From contig JAQPZY010001626.1 in NCBI GenBank assembly GCA_029931535.1, positions 3,839,501-3,903,500 of the forward strand: a stretch of DNA of 64,000 nucleotides, given 5' to 3'. Below the pieces are notes generated by a model. That model was given only the letters and a program-made list of their open reading frames with translations, was not told the DNA's origin and made no database searches. A program made the position numbers and the translations under genes. The DNA is from Margaritifera margaritifera. Its lineage: Eukaryota > Mollusca > Bivalvia > Unionida > Margaritiferidae. Shown here piece after piece: positions 43,945 to 55,722 of this stretch; position 1 is the first letter of the stretch; every line of letters begins with the position of its first letter.

Positions 43945-45240
43945 CTTCACTTATAATTCTGGTCACTTTTATAACTCCCCATAAACAAAATTATAAAGAT
44001 GGTGCATTGTACAAACAATTTACCCCAAAAGCTATAGTTTTACTATGTAACCTTGACCTTTGACTCTTTAATCCATCATTATCAAGGATTCTCAATTTAC
44101 ACAGGTGAATCTGTATTAATGCCTAATAACCAACAATAGACACATGAATACTTTTTATTTTTGTCCTTAAAGCTAAAAACTGATCACTATGACAGTGACT
44201 GTACTTTTGATATCTAAATTCCTAGAAATATTTAATATTCCATGGAAAACTTCTCTGCAATATTGGATGACAACTCTTTCTTGGCAACAGTAGATACTAC
44301 CAGATCAAACAACTTTAACAATTAAATACCCACCTAGAAATCCAACAACTGACCCTGTGACCTTGACTTTTTGAGCTTTTTAGCTTTATTTGTCATCATC
44401 TACGCAGGTATGACGATGTAGTAATCATGAAAGATTATTGTCTTATGGTAAAAATAGTAAAAGCTCAGAGCTAACAAATGTTTTTAAAACTGTTAACTAC
44501 AACATAGATACAGACAGTGTTATAAAGGTCATCACAAGCAGAGATATAACAAAGTTGGGAAACTTTTTATCCCTATGTTGTCAACAACTTCTATGTATTT
44601 AAAGATAGAAGTTGACTGGAAATAAGCTACTGTTTAACCTGGATAATGGCGCATATATAAAATAATAAGCATATATTAAAAATAAATGCACAGGTAGGAA
44701 TGTCTTGTCTTGCAATTCTCTTTAACATAGCGGGCAAAATACAAACTACAGATTTTATCCTTAAAAGTTGTTACGTAACCTTTCATTATTGAGGAAAGAA
44801 GCTTATGAGATCAATCAAAATCCTTTGTAAAAGCAAATGTATGCATATCATTTTAAAACTAAATCACATTTTGTTAATATTTTAGACCATCTAAATATGG
44901 AAAAAAGATTAGTTGATTTGTAGTTTGGCATAATCTACAGTGGATGGAAGTTTCTCTGTTGATAATATCAGAGCTAATTCCATGTGGCTTTCACCAATAT
45001 TGTGATAATGCACTGTTTGCTGTGTGCACAGCATGAGGAAAGAATTTGACCCCAAGGATTTGAAGTCTTTTACAAGTGCTCTTTCAAACACATGTACATT
45101 GCAAACCATGTATAATTGTTATTCTTTATGATCAATTAATAGTTACATAAATTTTATACCAAATACCCACAAAAAGGAGATTGTAAACAAGAAATATCTT
45201 TGTACCTAAACAGCATGAAAAATTCTGTTTGAGTACAGCT
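43945..45240. other. Intergenic stretch with isolated TGACCTTGAC units
   Basis: Single diverged members of the TGACCTTGACCTTTGACC repeat family lie near 44048 and 44355. No gene was recognised. Confidence 0.4.
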
Positions 45241-45247
45241 GATGTCG

Positions 45248-45640
45248 CAAAACACATTACATCAAACCAGCCAGAACATTTAACCCAATCATGTAAATAT
45301 GACATCAAAACCAGAACAAACAAACCCAATTATGTAAGTATGACATCACAAACCCGATCATGTATGTATAACATCAAACCAGCCAGAACCAGCCCAATCA
45401 TGTATGACTTCAAACCAACCAGATCAATCCCAATCATGTAAATATGACATCAAACCAGCCAGAACAAGCTTGATCATGTAAGTATGACATCAAACCAGCC
45501 AGAACAAGCTTGATCATGTAAGTATGACATAAAACCAGCCAGAACATGCCCAATCATGTAAGTATAACATTAAATAAGCCAGAACAAGTCCAATCATGTA
45601 AGTATAACATTAAATCAGCCAGAACAAGCTCCATCATGAA
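45248..45640. repeat. ~40-bp satellite, about ten copies
   Basis: The unit is ACATCAAACCAGCCAGAACA followed by AGC(C/T)(C/T)(A/G)ATCATGTAAGTATG. Some copies are shortened by 5-10 bp. Confidence 0.92.
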
Positions 45641-45779
45641 AGCATATAGCCTAATCAATCCATCCAGATATGATAGTAAGCAAATGTTGTATTTTTGTGA
45701 TTTGAAAATACTGTCTTTACCGGCATAATTTGCACTGCATTGCAAACAATTTAGACCCTGATGCCAGCACATGATACAC

Positions 45780-46010
45780 AGGCAGATCAGGGTCGACTTT
45801 TAGCTCAGGTTCACAAATACAATAAACAGTTTACATAGATCCTGATCTGCCAGCACACTGCAACACAACAAGTATGTATCTATGCTGTCTGAAGTTTACA
45901 TAGACCCTGATCTGCCAGCATATTGTGACATAGTGGATCTGGGTCTATGCTGTCTGCAGTGTACATAGACCATGATCTGCCAGCACAATGTAACATGGTG
46001 GACCACTAAT
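45780..46010. repeat. ~62-bp repeat with TGATCTGCCAGCACA core, array 1
   Basis: About three to four units of TACATAGACCCTGATCTGCC, AGCACA.TGTAACA.GG and ATCTGGGTCTATGCTGTCTG. Confidence 0.88.
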
Positions 46011-46409
46011 TATTTTACAGACAGGGAACCAGTCTACTGGTGGGGGAATAAAAACTAGAGTAATAAATGGGTTCAATTTTGTTCCATTATTAATTTCACA
46101 AACTTCAGTCTATGTACTATAGCTGACAACAAAATACTTCCTTTTATTTTGATTTCCAACTGACAAATTAGCATACGGACTCTTGGTGCAAGGCTGTTAT
46201 TAGGTGCAGACCAGGGAGCTCCCCTGTATAGCATCGCAAGACTCAAAAACATACTACAAAACACCTGTTTCTTGAGGCTGAAAAAATTTCTCTAACTGTA
46301 ATGAATGGAACCATGTGTGGTTTGTATGCCAAGCTAATGAAGAACTTATTTTTATTTTTTAATATATTAACATTAAGTTCTATGGGAAATGAATCAGTGG
46401 TTTGATCCC

Positions 46410-46700
46410 TATACCCTGATCTTCCAGCAGACTTTAACATGGCAGACCTGTGTCTATGCTGTATACAGTGTGCATAGATCCTGATCTGCCAGCACACTGT
46501 AACATGGCAGACCTGAGTCCATGCTGTCTACAGTGTGCATAGACCCTAATCTGCCAGCACACTGTAACATGGCAGACCTGGGTCAATGCTGTCAGTAGTG
46601 TACATAGACCCTGATCTGCCAGCACACTGTAACATGGCAGACCTGTGTCAATGCTGTCCTATAGTGTACATAGACCCTGATCTGCCAGCACATTGTAATC
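46410..46700. repeat. ~62-bp repeat with TGATCTGCCAGCACA core, array 2
   Basis: About five units of the same family as 45780-46010, with high mutual identity (CACACTGTAACATGGCAGAC in each). Confidence 0.92.
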
Positions 46701-46959
46701 TATTAGTGACACAAACCTTTGCAAGAAAGAATTTACTTTTGTTCACTACATATTTTTCTACATGTATTTGTAAATTAATCTTTATACCTATGTCAATATG
46801 CTTATCTTAATTCATATTTAAACTTTGAACATTAACTTCATTTGTATGCATTCTCCCAGCTTTTAATAAGAGTACTGTCAGTGGTACATCATACTCCACC
46901 CTGTTTAATAGTCCTTTGTGTAGGTAACTGAAATTTCTGTGCAGAAAATGTATTTATTT

Positions 46960-47520
46960 CAGTCACAGTGACCCTGATCTTTGACCTTTTGACTCCAAAA
47001 ATCAATTGGCTTTTTCCTTATTCCAAGTGCAAGTCGTCCACGAAGTTTGGTCCAGGCATGTGATGTAGAACCAATGTTATGTGAAAACCATTTTTATTCT
47101 TCCAGACACAGCGACCTTGGCCTTTGACCTTTTGACTCCAAAATCAATAGGGTTCTTTATTACTCAAATGAAAGCCATCCACAAAATTTGGTAACCATTG
47201 ATGATTGAGAACTCAAGTTATTGTGCAGAACCCATTTTTCTTCTTTCTGTCAGACATTGACCTTGGACCTTTTGAGCCCAAAATTGATAATGTTCATCCC
47301 TAACCCCAATTGCAAACCATCCACAAAGCTTGGTAACTGTAGATGTTGGAGAACTCAAGTTACTGTGCAGGAACCATTGTTCTTCTTATAGTCATATTGA
47401 TCTTTTGACTCCGAAATGGATAGTGTGCTTCCTTACCAAAATTGCAAGCCATCAACAAAGTCTGGTAATTGTAGATGATGGACAACTCAAGTCATTGTGC
47501 AGAAAATGAATTGGTAACAT
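46960..47520. repeat. ~150-bp repeats containing TGACCTTTGACCTTTTGAC, array 1
   Basis: Successive units near 46970, 47110, 47260 and 47395 share GACCTTTGACCTTTTGACTC, CCATCCACAAAGTTTGGT and ATGTTATGTGCAGAAACCAT-like blocks. It is noncoding. Confidence 0.85.
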
Positions 47521-47589
47521 ACAGATGGACAGACAACATCATAACATATGCTCAGCCTAATGGCAGGCATGTAAAAAAAGACAGATGGA

Positions 47590-48330
47590 AGAAAAATTAA
47601 ATGAGATGCTGAGATGTACAGACCACTGCTTTCCTAAGAAACTTAAATTTCTAAATTGTCCCTTTCAGTGAGTCACATCAAATTGTATATTGTGATGTAA
47701 CTAATAAAGATTTTGAAAATAACATGCTAGATAAGGAAATACATGATGAAGTCAAAGAAGCTATTCAATGATTAAAATCCAAAAAATCAGCAGGTATTGA
47801 TTAGGGCTTATGAATCTTATCTCACTTCACTTTTGTCTTATCTGTTTAATGCTATGTTTGAAACTTCTTATTTTTCAAAAGATTGGTGCACTGTGATTAT
47901 TATTCCATTACATAAAAAAGGTGATAAAAATATTCAAAATAATTACAGAAGTATTAGTTGACTGTATTAAGTAAAGTTTTTTTTAGATCAATTTTAAATA
48001 AAAAGATAATGGCAAAATCAATAGGGTAGACTTATGGTTTAAATTTTAAAAATATCAAAAAAGCAGCAAAATGTAAAATAAGCTTAAAGCTATATATATC
48101 ACAATTTAAAAACCTGTGTAAGCACTCAAAATCAATTGACTAATATTTATAAACTGTCCATTTGGTGTGCATCATGGTTGTATTTTTTTACCAGTACTTT
48201 TTTCACTATTTTTTTATGACTACAAAATGTTCTAGCCAAAGACAGCCATGGTATAGACACAGATGGTATGTTACAACTTTTTGTTTTATTGTATGTTGAT
48301 GATCTAGCAATGAAACACCCATCAAAATAC
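47590..48330 (+). pseudogene. Non-LTR retrotransposon reverse transcriptase remnant
   Basis: In shifting plus frames the sequence shows DKEIHDEVKEAIQ.LKSKKS then AGID, YLFNAMFETSYFSKDW, HKKGDKN..NNYRSIS, VLSKVFFRSILNKKIMA, and after a degraded middle the active site LLYVDDLAM (48286-48312). This is the RT order of CR1/jockey/RTE-type elements. Multiple stops and deletions are present, and no endonuclease part was seen. Confidence 0.7.
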
Positions 48331-48644
48331 AGCGATTGCTCAACAAACTATGATGAATCTGGATATAATTCATGTTGTAGTTTCTAAAAAAGAGGTAATC
48401 TAAGGAAAATGGTTCTTTGGAAATCACCAACTGAACACTGCTTCTTAGTATAAATATCTTTGTCTTGTTTTTTTAATCACATGATGTTAACTACCAATGT
48501 CAAAAAGTCTTATCCAAACAAGCTTCAAAGGTCTTGTTCTCAGTCAAAAGCAAATTGTTGAAGTTTGGACAACTGTGAACAGATACAGTTTTTAAAGTCT
48601 TTGATACAAAGATACTGCTATTTTATCATTTATACACATGACAT

Positions 48645-48897
48645 TGAAATGATATATCAAAATTACTGTATGTATTCATTGAAATGGTACATTTAAATTG
48701 CTGTATGTATACATTGAAATGGTATATTTAAATTACTGTATGTATACATGGAAATGGTACATCTAAATTGCTGTATGTATACATTGAAATGGTACATTTA
48801 AATTACTATATGTAGGCATTGAAATGGGACATTTAAATTACTGTATGTATATGCTGAAATGGAATATTTAAATTACTCTATGTATACATTGAAATAT
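48645..48897. repeat. ~35-bp tandem repeat, about seven copies
   Basis: The unit is CATTGAAATGGTACATTTAA followed by ATTACTGTATGTATA. Confidence 0.92.
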
Positions 48898-48929
48898 ACA
48901 AGATCTACTCAGAGTAGTCTGAAATCAAT

Positions 48930-49115
48930 TACCGAATATACTCTCTTATAAGTTGGATCCAATGCTGTTGCATAACACACTGGCAGATCAGGGTCAATGT
49001 TGTTTGTTCCACTGATTACTCCTAACAAACTGCATTGACCCAGATCTGCACTATGTGATGGCAGATCTGGGTCTATGAAGTTTGTAGCTGGATCAAATTT
49101 ATAGGTGAGTATATA
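48930..49115. mobile_element. Hairpin MITE, copy 1
   Basis: The ends TATACTCTCTTATAAGTTGG and the complement of TATACTCACCTATAAATTTG form TIRs. The interior holds inverted GGCAGATC(A/T)GGGTC blocks around CCACTGATTACTCCTAACAA. There is no coding capacity. The sibling is at 50822-51035. Confidence 0.75.
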
Positions 49116-49304
49116 CCATACATTAAACTGATTAAATACTGGTTGAAATTACTTAACTATAATACAATATGCAGCATAAATGGTCTGATACTACAAATTG
49201 TAAATCCTGCATTCTGGAAATCAAACATGTACTTTAAATCTATGGATTTTGGAGAAGCCTGGTTTAACCAAGATGTGGGTGATGAATTATTTATAAGAAT
49301 TATG

Positions 49305-49525
49305 TTCATCCAGGATAATTACTTACTCATGTAGCTCTTATCTTTTTACCTGCTTGGCCCAACTGCCAGTGCTGGACCTATGATGCTGGTTTTGTCTTTG
49401 CACTCACAGTCATGTGATCGGCCAGTGATGATGGAGTCTACTGGTAGTGTGCATTATATATATTTCAGACATTTCCACTACCAGCTCAAAATGTGTGACA
49501 CATATTACTTTTTAGGTTAAGCAAA
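49305..49525. repeat. Dispersed repeat, copy 1 of an inverted pair
   Basis: It is the reverse complement of 53345-53560 at moderate divergence (blocks ATCCAGGATAATTACTTACT, GGAGTCTAC.G..AGTGTGCAT, CACTACCAGCTCA, TTACTTTTTAGGTTAAGCAAATTCC). Confidence 0.75.
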
Positions 49526-49529
49526 TTCC

Positions 49530-50815
49530 AAATGATCATTCTGAATAATGGAACCCAACCTTAAAAAAAAAACGTAAAATTATCTAGCGCCTGTCTAGCC
49601 TCATGTTGCACTGGCTATTGTTGTAGTAGTGATTGTTGTAGTTTTTGTTATTTTCCAGAACATGTGATGAGAAAAATTTTGTGAATGAAAATTGCATCTT
49701 ACCCATGAGTTGCTCTTATATTTACATAGTATACTCTCAGCAAGAAAAAAAAATAGTTTGATCAATAAACCTTAAGTGGGTGCTGCCTATGAATTTCACT
49801 TTTCTGTCTATCCAAATAAGAAAAGGAGCAATTTTCATCTTCCAATTTTACCTGTTTTGAAAACATGAAAATAAAGTTTTGAATTATTCCTTTATTTAAA
49901 TTTAAAATATTTCTCCAACAATAAAAACTAGTTTGCAACTGGAATGTATTACATTATAAATTAAGTAGTGATATTTTTTATATTGCTGCATTAATACATG
50001 TCATCTATTTATTTGTTAGAATTGCAGATTAAAGCATACAAACCTCAATCAGTGAGTTATTTCTACAATCTTCACAACTGCCACAGATGCAAATGAGTTT
50101 TGGCATAAAATCATGTTATAACTTAGAGAAATATAGAATACTATGTAGCTGTATGTACTTCTTTTATATTTCATTTATATTAATTTTGTTCATTTTTATG
50201 ATTATAATATGTGTTATAAAAACATTTTATGACGTCAACGTGTGCTATCCCATGATGCTATCTGGGGAAATCACTGTATACATCCTACCATGAAAAAACA
50301 TGTACCTTTTGTAACTCAAATCTTGAGAAAGAATATAATTTTTTTTGTGTATTTAAGATGTTTGAACTTCAATGTTAGTTATATTTACCAAAATATTGGT
50401 ATCTACAACCCTCTGAAGATAAATTTGTATCTACCAGTACCTTGAGAAATAAAAACAAGTTTATGTTAAATTCATAATGAGATTTATATTGTATACATCT
50501 AAATATAGAAAAGGCCTTATATATTCTTGTATGACAAAATTTGTCACAATTTATATGTTCTCATCGCACTCTCCATCTATGTTCATTAATCATGTCTATT
50601 TGTTATTTGTGATTTAGGCCTGTGGCCTATATTACCTGAAAAAACATATACCTATCAAATTGTAGATAATATTTTTATCCATGCAGTTCTTGTTTAAACA
50701 GCTGGTTATACTGTATTACAAGTTAGTATTACTTTGTTGGTTGTTACTATTCTTTTACTAGTGGTGTACTGTTTCTTCTGTGTCATAAATGTACACATTA
50801 AGATATATTTCCTTC
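49530..50815. other. AT-rich intergenic stretch
   Basis: No exon, repeat array or RNA gene was recognised. ORFs at 50087-50445 are hydrophobic chance frames in AT-rich DNA. Confidence 0.35.
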
Positions 50816-50821
50816 ACATAC

Positions 50822-51035
50822 TGTATACACTTGCATATAAATAGAGTCCAACTGCAAACAACATAAACCCTGATCTGCCATCACATAATGTGCCAGCACA
50901 TCAGGGTCTATGTTGTTTGTTCTACTGATTACTCCTAACAAACTACATAGACCCAGATCTGCCAGTGTATTATGCAACAGATCTAGGTATGTGCAGTGTG
51001 CAGTTGGATTTGACTTATAAGCAAGTATATATGGC
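50822..51035. mobile_element. Hairpin MITE, copy 2
   Basis: Terminal repeats GTATACACTTGCATATAAAT and the complement of ATATACTTGCTTATAAGTCA, with TCCAACTGCA(A/C)AC continuing on both sides. The interior is shared with copy 1 (GATTACTCCTAACAAACT, inverted AGATCTGCCA/CCCTGATCTGCCA). Confidence 0.78.
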
Positions 51036-51039
51036 ATTC

Positions 51040-51740
51040 TTGACTAATTCTGATAACCATTGGGAAAAAAAATCTCCTAACATTTCTCTTTGTTTAATAT
51101 TCATTCAACTAGCAAACAGAGATAGAGAGAGAGAAGGATGGCAGGTGAGATTGCAGGATCGAAAAAAATAACAAACATTTCAGGGTACTTATTCTATTTG
51201 TTTAAATATAGCATTTTGAAACCTGGTTTTGCATCTGTACAGGTTAGAATTAAAGCCTGGCTATCACACAATATTCCAGCACATAACTGACTAATCAGGT
51301 GCATATTTGGAGGCCTTTTCACCTCCACAGTCTTGGCAAATATGACACAGCTGAGTTAATCCTCCTTTTATACCCTAGCCCGTATTGAAAGGAAAACTCC
51401 AATTCAGACTTAAAGCTACTTTTTTTGTTTTTATCTGCACTCTTATTTATCTATTATCAGAATGAAATAAAGGATGATATTGAATTTCTCTCAAATTTTC
51501 ATATGATGTATATAGATTACATGTATGAGTTGGAGCTATTCCATTTCAGACAAAAGTGTTGTGTTCATATCACATTTGCCATAAAAATGGTGTGTTGAAA
51601 GAAAGATACAAGACATGAACATTTTTCAGCTTTTGCATGTATTTTGCATTCATAGGGCACACCCATAAATTATTAACTAAATTTAACATGATAATATATT
51701 TTCATCATATTTATGGCCTAAAGCTGCATATTAATAGTTG
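51040..51740. other. Intergenic stretch, nothing recognised
   Basis: A short (GA)n-like run lies at 51120-51135. Confidence 0.35.
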
Positions 51741-53060
51741 ATTTTAAACAAGAGTACTGTGAACAGTGAACATTATGTGTCCACACCATGTTTAATAGTC
51801 CTCAATAATGGAACTAGTATTGGCATGGTTGACTCTGGGGATTATAGACAAATGGGTCTCAATGACCTAGACCACTGATCAAGGTAATATGCAGTTCTCA
51901 ATTAAAGTTACTGTGCAAAAACCATTATTTACTTATTAGACTTACTAAGACCATGATGTTTGCGCTCTATAACACAGAATCTTTAGGTTTCTTTATTATT
52001 CTATGAGCTTGCTATCCACAAAGTTTGGTCAAGGAATTTACTCTAGAATAAAAGTCACTCTGCAAAACTCATTTTTTTTCCATCTTTCAGCTGGTGACTT
52101 TGACCATAGAACTTTTGATCCCCAAATCAATCGGCTTCTTTGTTACCCAACATACATGTCATCCACAAACTTTGGTGAAGATACATTGTTTAGAACTGAA
52201 ATATTTGAGCAGAAACGAGTTTTCTTCTTTAATTCAAAGTAACCGTTACCTTTTGAATCCCAAATTGATAAGTTTCTTCCCCACCCCAAGTGCAAGCTAT
52301 CCAAAAAGTTTCGTCCAGGTCTGTGATGTAGAACAAATGTTATTATGCAGTAACCATTTTTCTACTTTCAGTTACAGTGATCTTGACCTTGGACCTTTTG
52401 AGCCCAAAATCTATATGCTTATTCTTTACCCCAAGTGCAAGCTACCCACAAAGTTTGGTCCTGGTATATGATGTAGAACTAATGTTACTGTGCATAAACT
52501 ATTTACCTTTTAATGCCCAAATTGATAGACTTCTTCCTTACTCCAAGTGGAAGTTGTCCACAAAGTTTCGACCAGATCTGTGAAACAAAACTCGTTATTT
52601 TTCAGAAACCATTTGTCTTCTTTCAGTAACAGTGACCTTGACCTTTGACCACAAAATAAATACACTTCTTCATTACCCAAAGAACAAGCCATCCACAAAG
52701 TTTGGTACAGGTCTGTGATGTAAAACTAATGTTATTGTTTGGAAACCATTTTTCTTTTTCACTCACAATGATCTTAACCTTTGACCTATTGACCTCAAAA
52801 TCAATACAATTCTTCCTTACCCCTAGTGCATGCTATCCACAAAGATTAGTCCAGGTATGTGATGTAGAACTGTTATTGTGTGGAAAAAAGTTTTCTTCTT
52901 TCAGTCATAGTGTCCTTGACCCTTGGATCCCAAAATGTAGTCTTTTTCGTTACACCAATGCATGTTATCCACACATTTTGGTGAAGGTACATGCAGTAGA
53001 AGTGAAGTTAATGTGTGGAAAATGAAAAGTTAACTGACAGGTTCATAGTATAATACATTC
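51740..53060. repeat. ~150-bp repeats containing TGACCTTGACCTTTGACC, array 2
   Basis: About eight units share ATGTAGAACTAATGTTA-TGTG, AAACCATTTTTCTTCTTTCA, AGTGACCTTGACCTTTGACC, CCCAAAAT.AATA and GCAAGCTATCCACAAAGTTT. ORFs here repeat the same peptides in several frames and are artefacts. Confidence 0.9.
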
Positions 53061-53344
53061 TATCAAAAGGTGGGCATATAAAAGAATACAATATGGTCCC
53101 AGGAGTTAACAATGAATATCCGTAACTTACAAGTCAACTTTAAAATGGTTCAAGTTTCAATGCAGCCATTCAACTTGGGAAGAATTCAGGCTACAGTGTA
53201 GTACCAGATGTCATCCCATCAGTTAAGGAAAGAAGAAGTAGTCTCCTAAAGAAAAGGTCAGTTCTGCAAGATGAAATAAAGAAGAGGATGCGACTTGTGT
53301 ACCTCGAAGAATTCCCGTTTATAGAACTGAAACAAAGGATTGTT

Positions 53345-53560
53345 AGGAATTTGCTTAACCTAAAAAGTAATATGTGAGCTGGTAGTGGAAATGACTGAAA
53401 TATATGCAATGCACACTGCCTGTAGACTCCATCATCATTGGCTGATCACATGACTGAGTGCAAAAACAAAACCAGCATCATAGGTCGCGCACTGGCAGTC
53501 GGGCCAAGGCAAGTACAAAGGATAAGGGCTACACGAGTAAGTAATTATCCTGGATGATCT
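53345..53560. repeat. Dispersed repeat, copy 2 of an inverted pair
   Basis: Partner of 49305-49525. Confidence 0.75.
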
Positions 53561-53835
53561 GAATCCTTTTATAGGAACATTGATGAGCCCCTCTGTTTAT
53601 AATTATATTTAGGAAGAAATATCCGATCTCTACTTTGCATTACTTTCCATTCTTCTTGTATGATTGTTTGTTTCATTGTTTTGTTGTTTTTGTAGTAGTT
53701 TCTTTTTGTGCTTATATTGTAGAATCACTTACTATTTACTTAATTGGAAGAAGCCTAATTTTGCATAAGGAATTCAAATGTCTCCAGGCCACAACATTAA
53801 CTTTTGCTTTTCAAGCAATACATGCAAAATTTGCA

Positions 53836-53870
53836 TTTATTATTATTATTATTATTACTACTACTACCGT
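53836..53870. repeat. (ATT)n(ACT)n microsatellite
   Basis: Interrupted trinucleotide tract. Confidence 0.9.
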
Positions 53871-55015
53871 ACTACTATTTGGAAACAAAACTAATACATC
53901 TTAGTATTTCCCCACTGCCAACCTCTTTCAGCCCATATTAAATCACTGTATAAAAGCATTACATGAGACAAGTGACTTTTCAAGCATGTCTTAAGAGTCA
54001 CAAAACTAGTAGTGTGAACTGCAGAGGCTTGTATTCAGATAATATCCAATGAAGAGATATATTTGATAGATTTAGATAGAAAAAATATAATGTTTCAATT
54101 TTAGTGGATACACATTCTACAAAAGAGATTGAACAGTACAGGCTGGCAGAGTGGGGATATAAAGGCTTTTTCAGCTCATTTAAGAGTAATTCAAGGGGAT
54201 GTGCAGTTCTTTTTAATAACACTTTTTAGTATCAACTTCATAAAACACTAGCAGTTTCAATGAGTACGGTAACTATCTTATTTTGGAGGAACCCTGACAA
54301 ATGCCACTATACTTGGAGAGGACCTCAGAACAAATATGAGTAGACTGGATTATTTCTTAATTTCAGCAGATATTCATCTCTTGTTAATTCTTCCAATATA
54401 GGTATCAGTTACAAACCAGACCATTCACTTATTTCAATAGGATTATCTTTCCCAAATCAAGAAAGAGAAAAAGGCAGTTGGAATTTTTTTTAATAAATCT
54501 ATGTTCCATGATAAAGTGTTTGTGACAGCCAAATCAGAGATACAGTTATAAAGGAAATATATACAGCAACTGAAGGACATTTGTTAGTTGTTAGTTGACA
54601 ATCAGCTTTTTTAGGAAACTATGAAAGTTATGCTTAGAGGAAAAATAATTGAATATTCATCGAAAAAGAAAAAGCATTAAATTTTTTGAGGAACAAAAAA
54701 TCAAAACCAAATTAGAGAGTCTTGTGTCTCAAGAACCTTTTGAAACTAATATCCAGTTAGAAAAATTTATTCCTTACAACAACGTCTTCAACATATTCAA
54801 AACAAAAAGATCCCGAGATTTATAACAAGATCAAAAGCTAGATGGCAGGTAGAAGGTGAGAAAAACAGCAGATATTTTTGTAACTTTGAAAAACGAAATT
54901 ACTCCAGACAATCTAATTTCAAAATTAGTTGTGGAAAAAAGCTGTTTTAACAAATCATAATGAAATATTGTTAACAAAAAAAAATTAGTTTCAATTTCTC
55001 TATTCAAGCATTAAT

Positions 55016-55283
55016 ATTGACCCAAATTGACATAAGGATGTTTTTATGGACGATAGTGACCCAAATTGACATAAGGATGTTTTTATGGATGACCCAAATT
55101 TATATAAGGATGTTTTTATGGATGATAGTGACCCAAATTTACATAAGGTTGTTTTTATGGATGATAGTGACCCATATTTACATAAGGATGTTTTTATGGA
55201 TGATAGTGACCCAAATTTACATAAGGATGTTTTTATGGATGATAGTGACCCAAATTTACATAAGGATGTTTTTATGGATGAAA
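55016..55283 (+). repeat. In-frame 39-bp tandem repeat inside the ORF2 linker, about seven copies
   Basis: The unit is GACCCAAATTTACATAAGGA followed by TGTTTTTATGGATGATAGT, encoding DPNLHKDVFMDDS. One unit lacks six bases (two codons). The plus frame runs straight on into ENPFVTKLQDSDKESCMGKL, the region before the RT. The minus strand is open as well (SSIKTSLCKFGSL), by chance. Confidence 0.93.
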
Positions 55284-55350
55284 ATCCCTTTGTAACTAAA
55301 TTACAAGACTCTGATAAAGAATCCTGCATGGGTAAACTAACATACGATTA

Positions 55351-55722
55351 ATGTTTGACAGTATTGAAACAAATGAAAAAACATTTTGGAATGATATTAG
55401 CACTTTTCTTCTTCGATTGCTTAATCAGGCTTACAGCCAAGAAAAACTATCCATTGCAAAAAGACAAGGAATTATTACTTGCATACCAAAAGCTGGGAAA
55501 GACAAATCCTGTTTAAATAATTGGCAACCAATTTCCTTGCTTAACGTGGACTATAAAATTGCATCATCTGCTATTGTGAATCGCATTAAGCCTATTTTGA
55601 ACACTATAGTGAGACACCAAGCGGATTTCTATCAGAGAGGCATATTGGTGACTGTACAAGACATATATATGACATCTTACACAAAACAGAAGAGGATGAC
55701 ATTGGAGGTCTTCTTTTATTAA
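55351..55722 (+). pseudogene. RT N-terminal segment of the L1/Tx1-like ORF2
   Basis: This is the longest intact piece of the element: FWNDISTFLLRLLNQAYSQE, RQGIITCIPKAGKDKSCLNN, WQPISLLNVDYKI and IVNRIKPILNTIVRHQADFY. It corresponds to RT motifs 0-2. A frame change after QKRMT leads to the next segment. Confidence 0.85.

Noticed and set aside
52003..53025. Plus-strand ORFs of 62-125 codons in the TGACCT array
   Set aside because: The same residues recur in different frames of the ~150-bp unit; there is no codon bias or domain.
55000..55329. Minus-strand ORF SSIKTSLCKFGSL repeats
   Set aside because: It is antisense to the in-frame ORF2 repeat; the sense frame continues into retroelement sequence.
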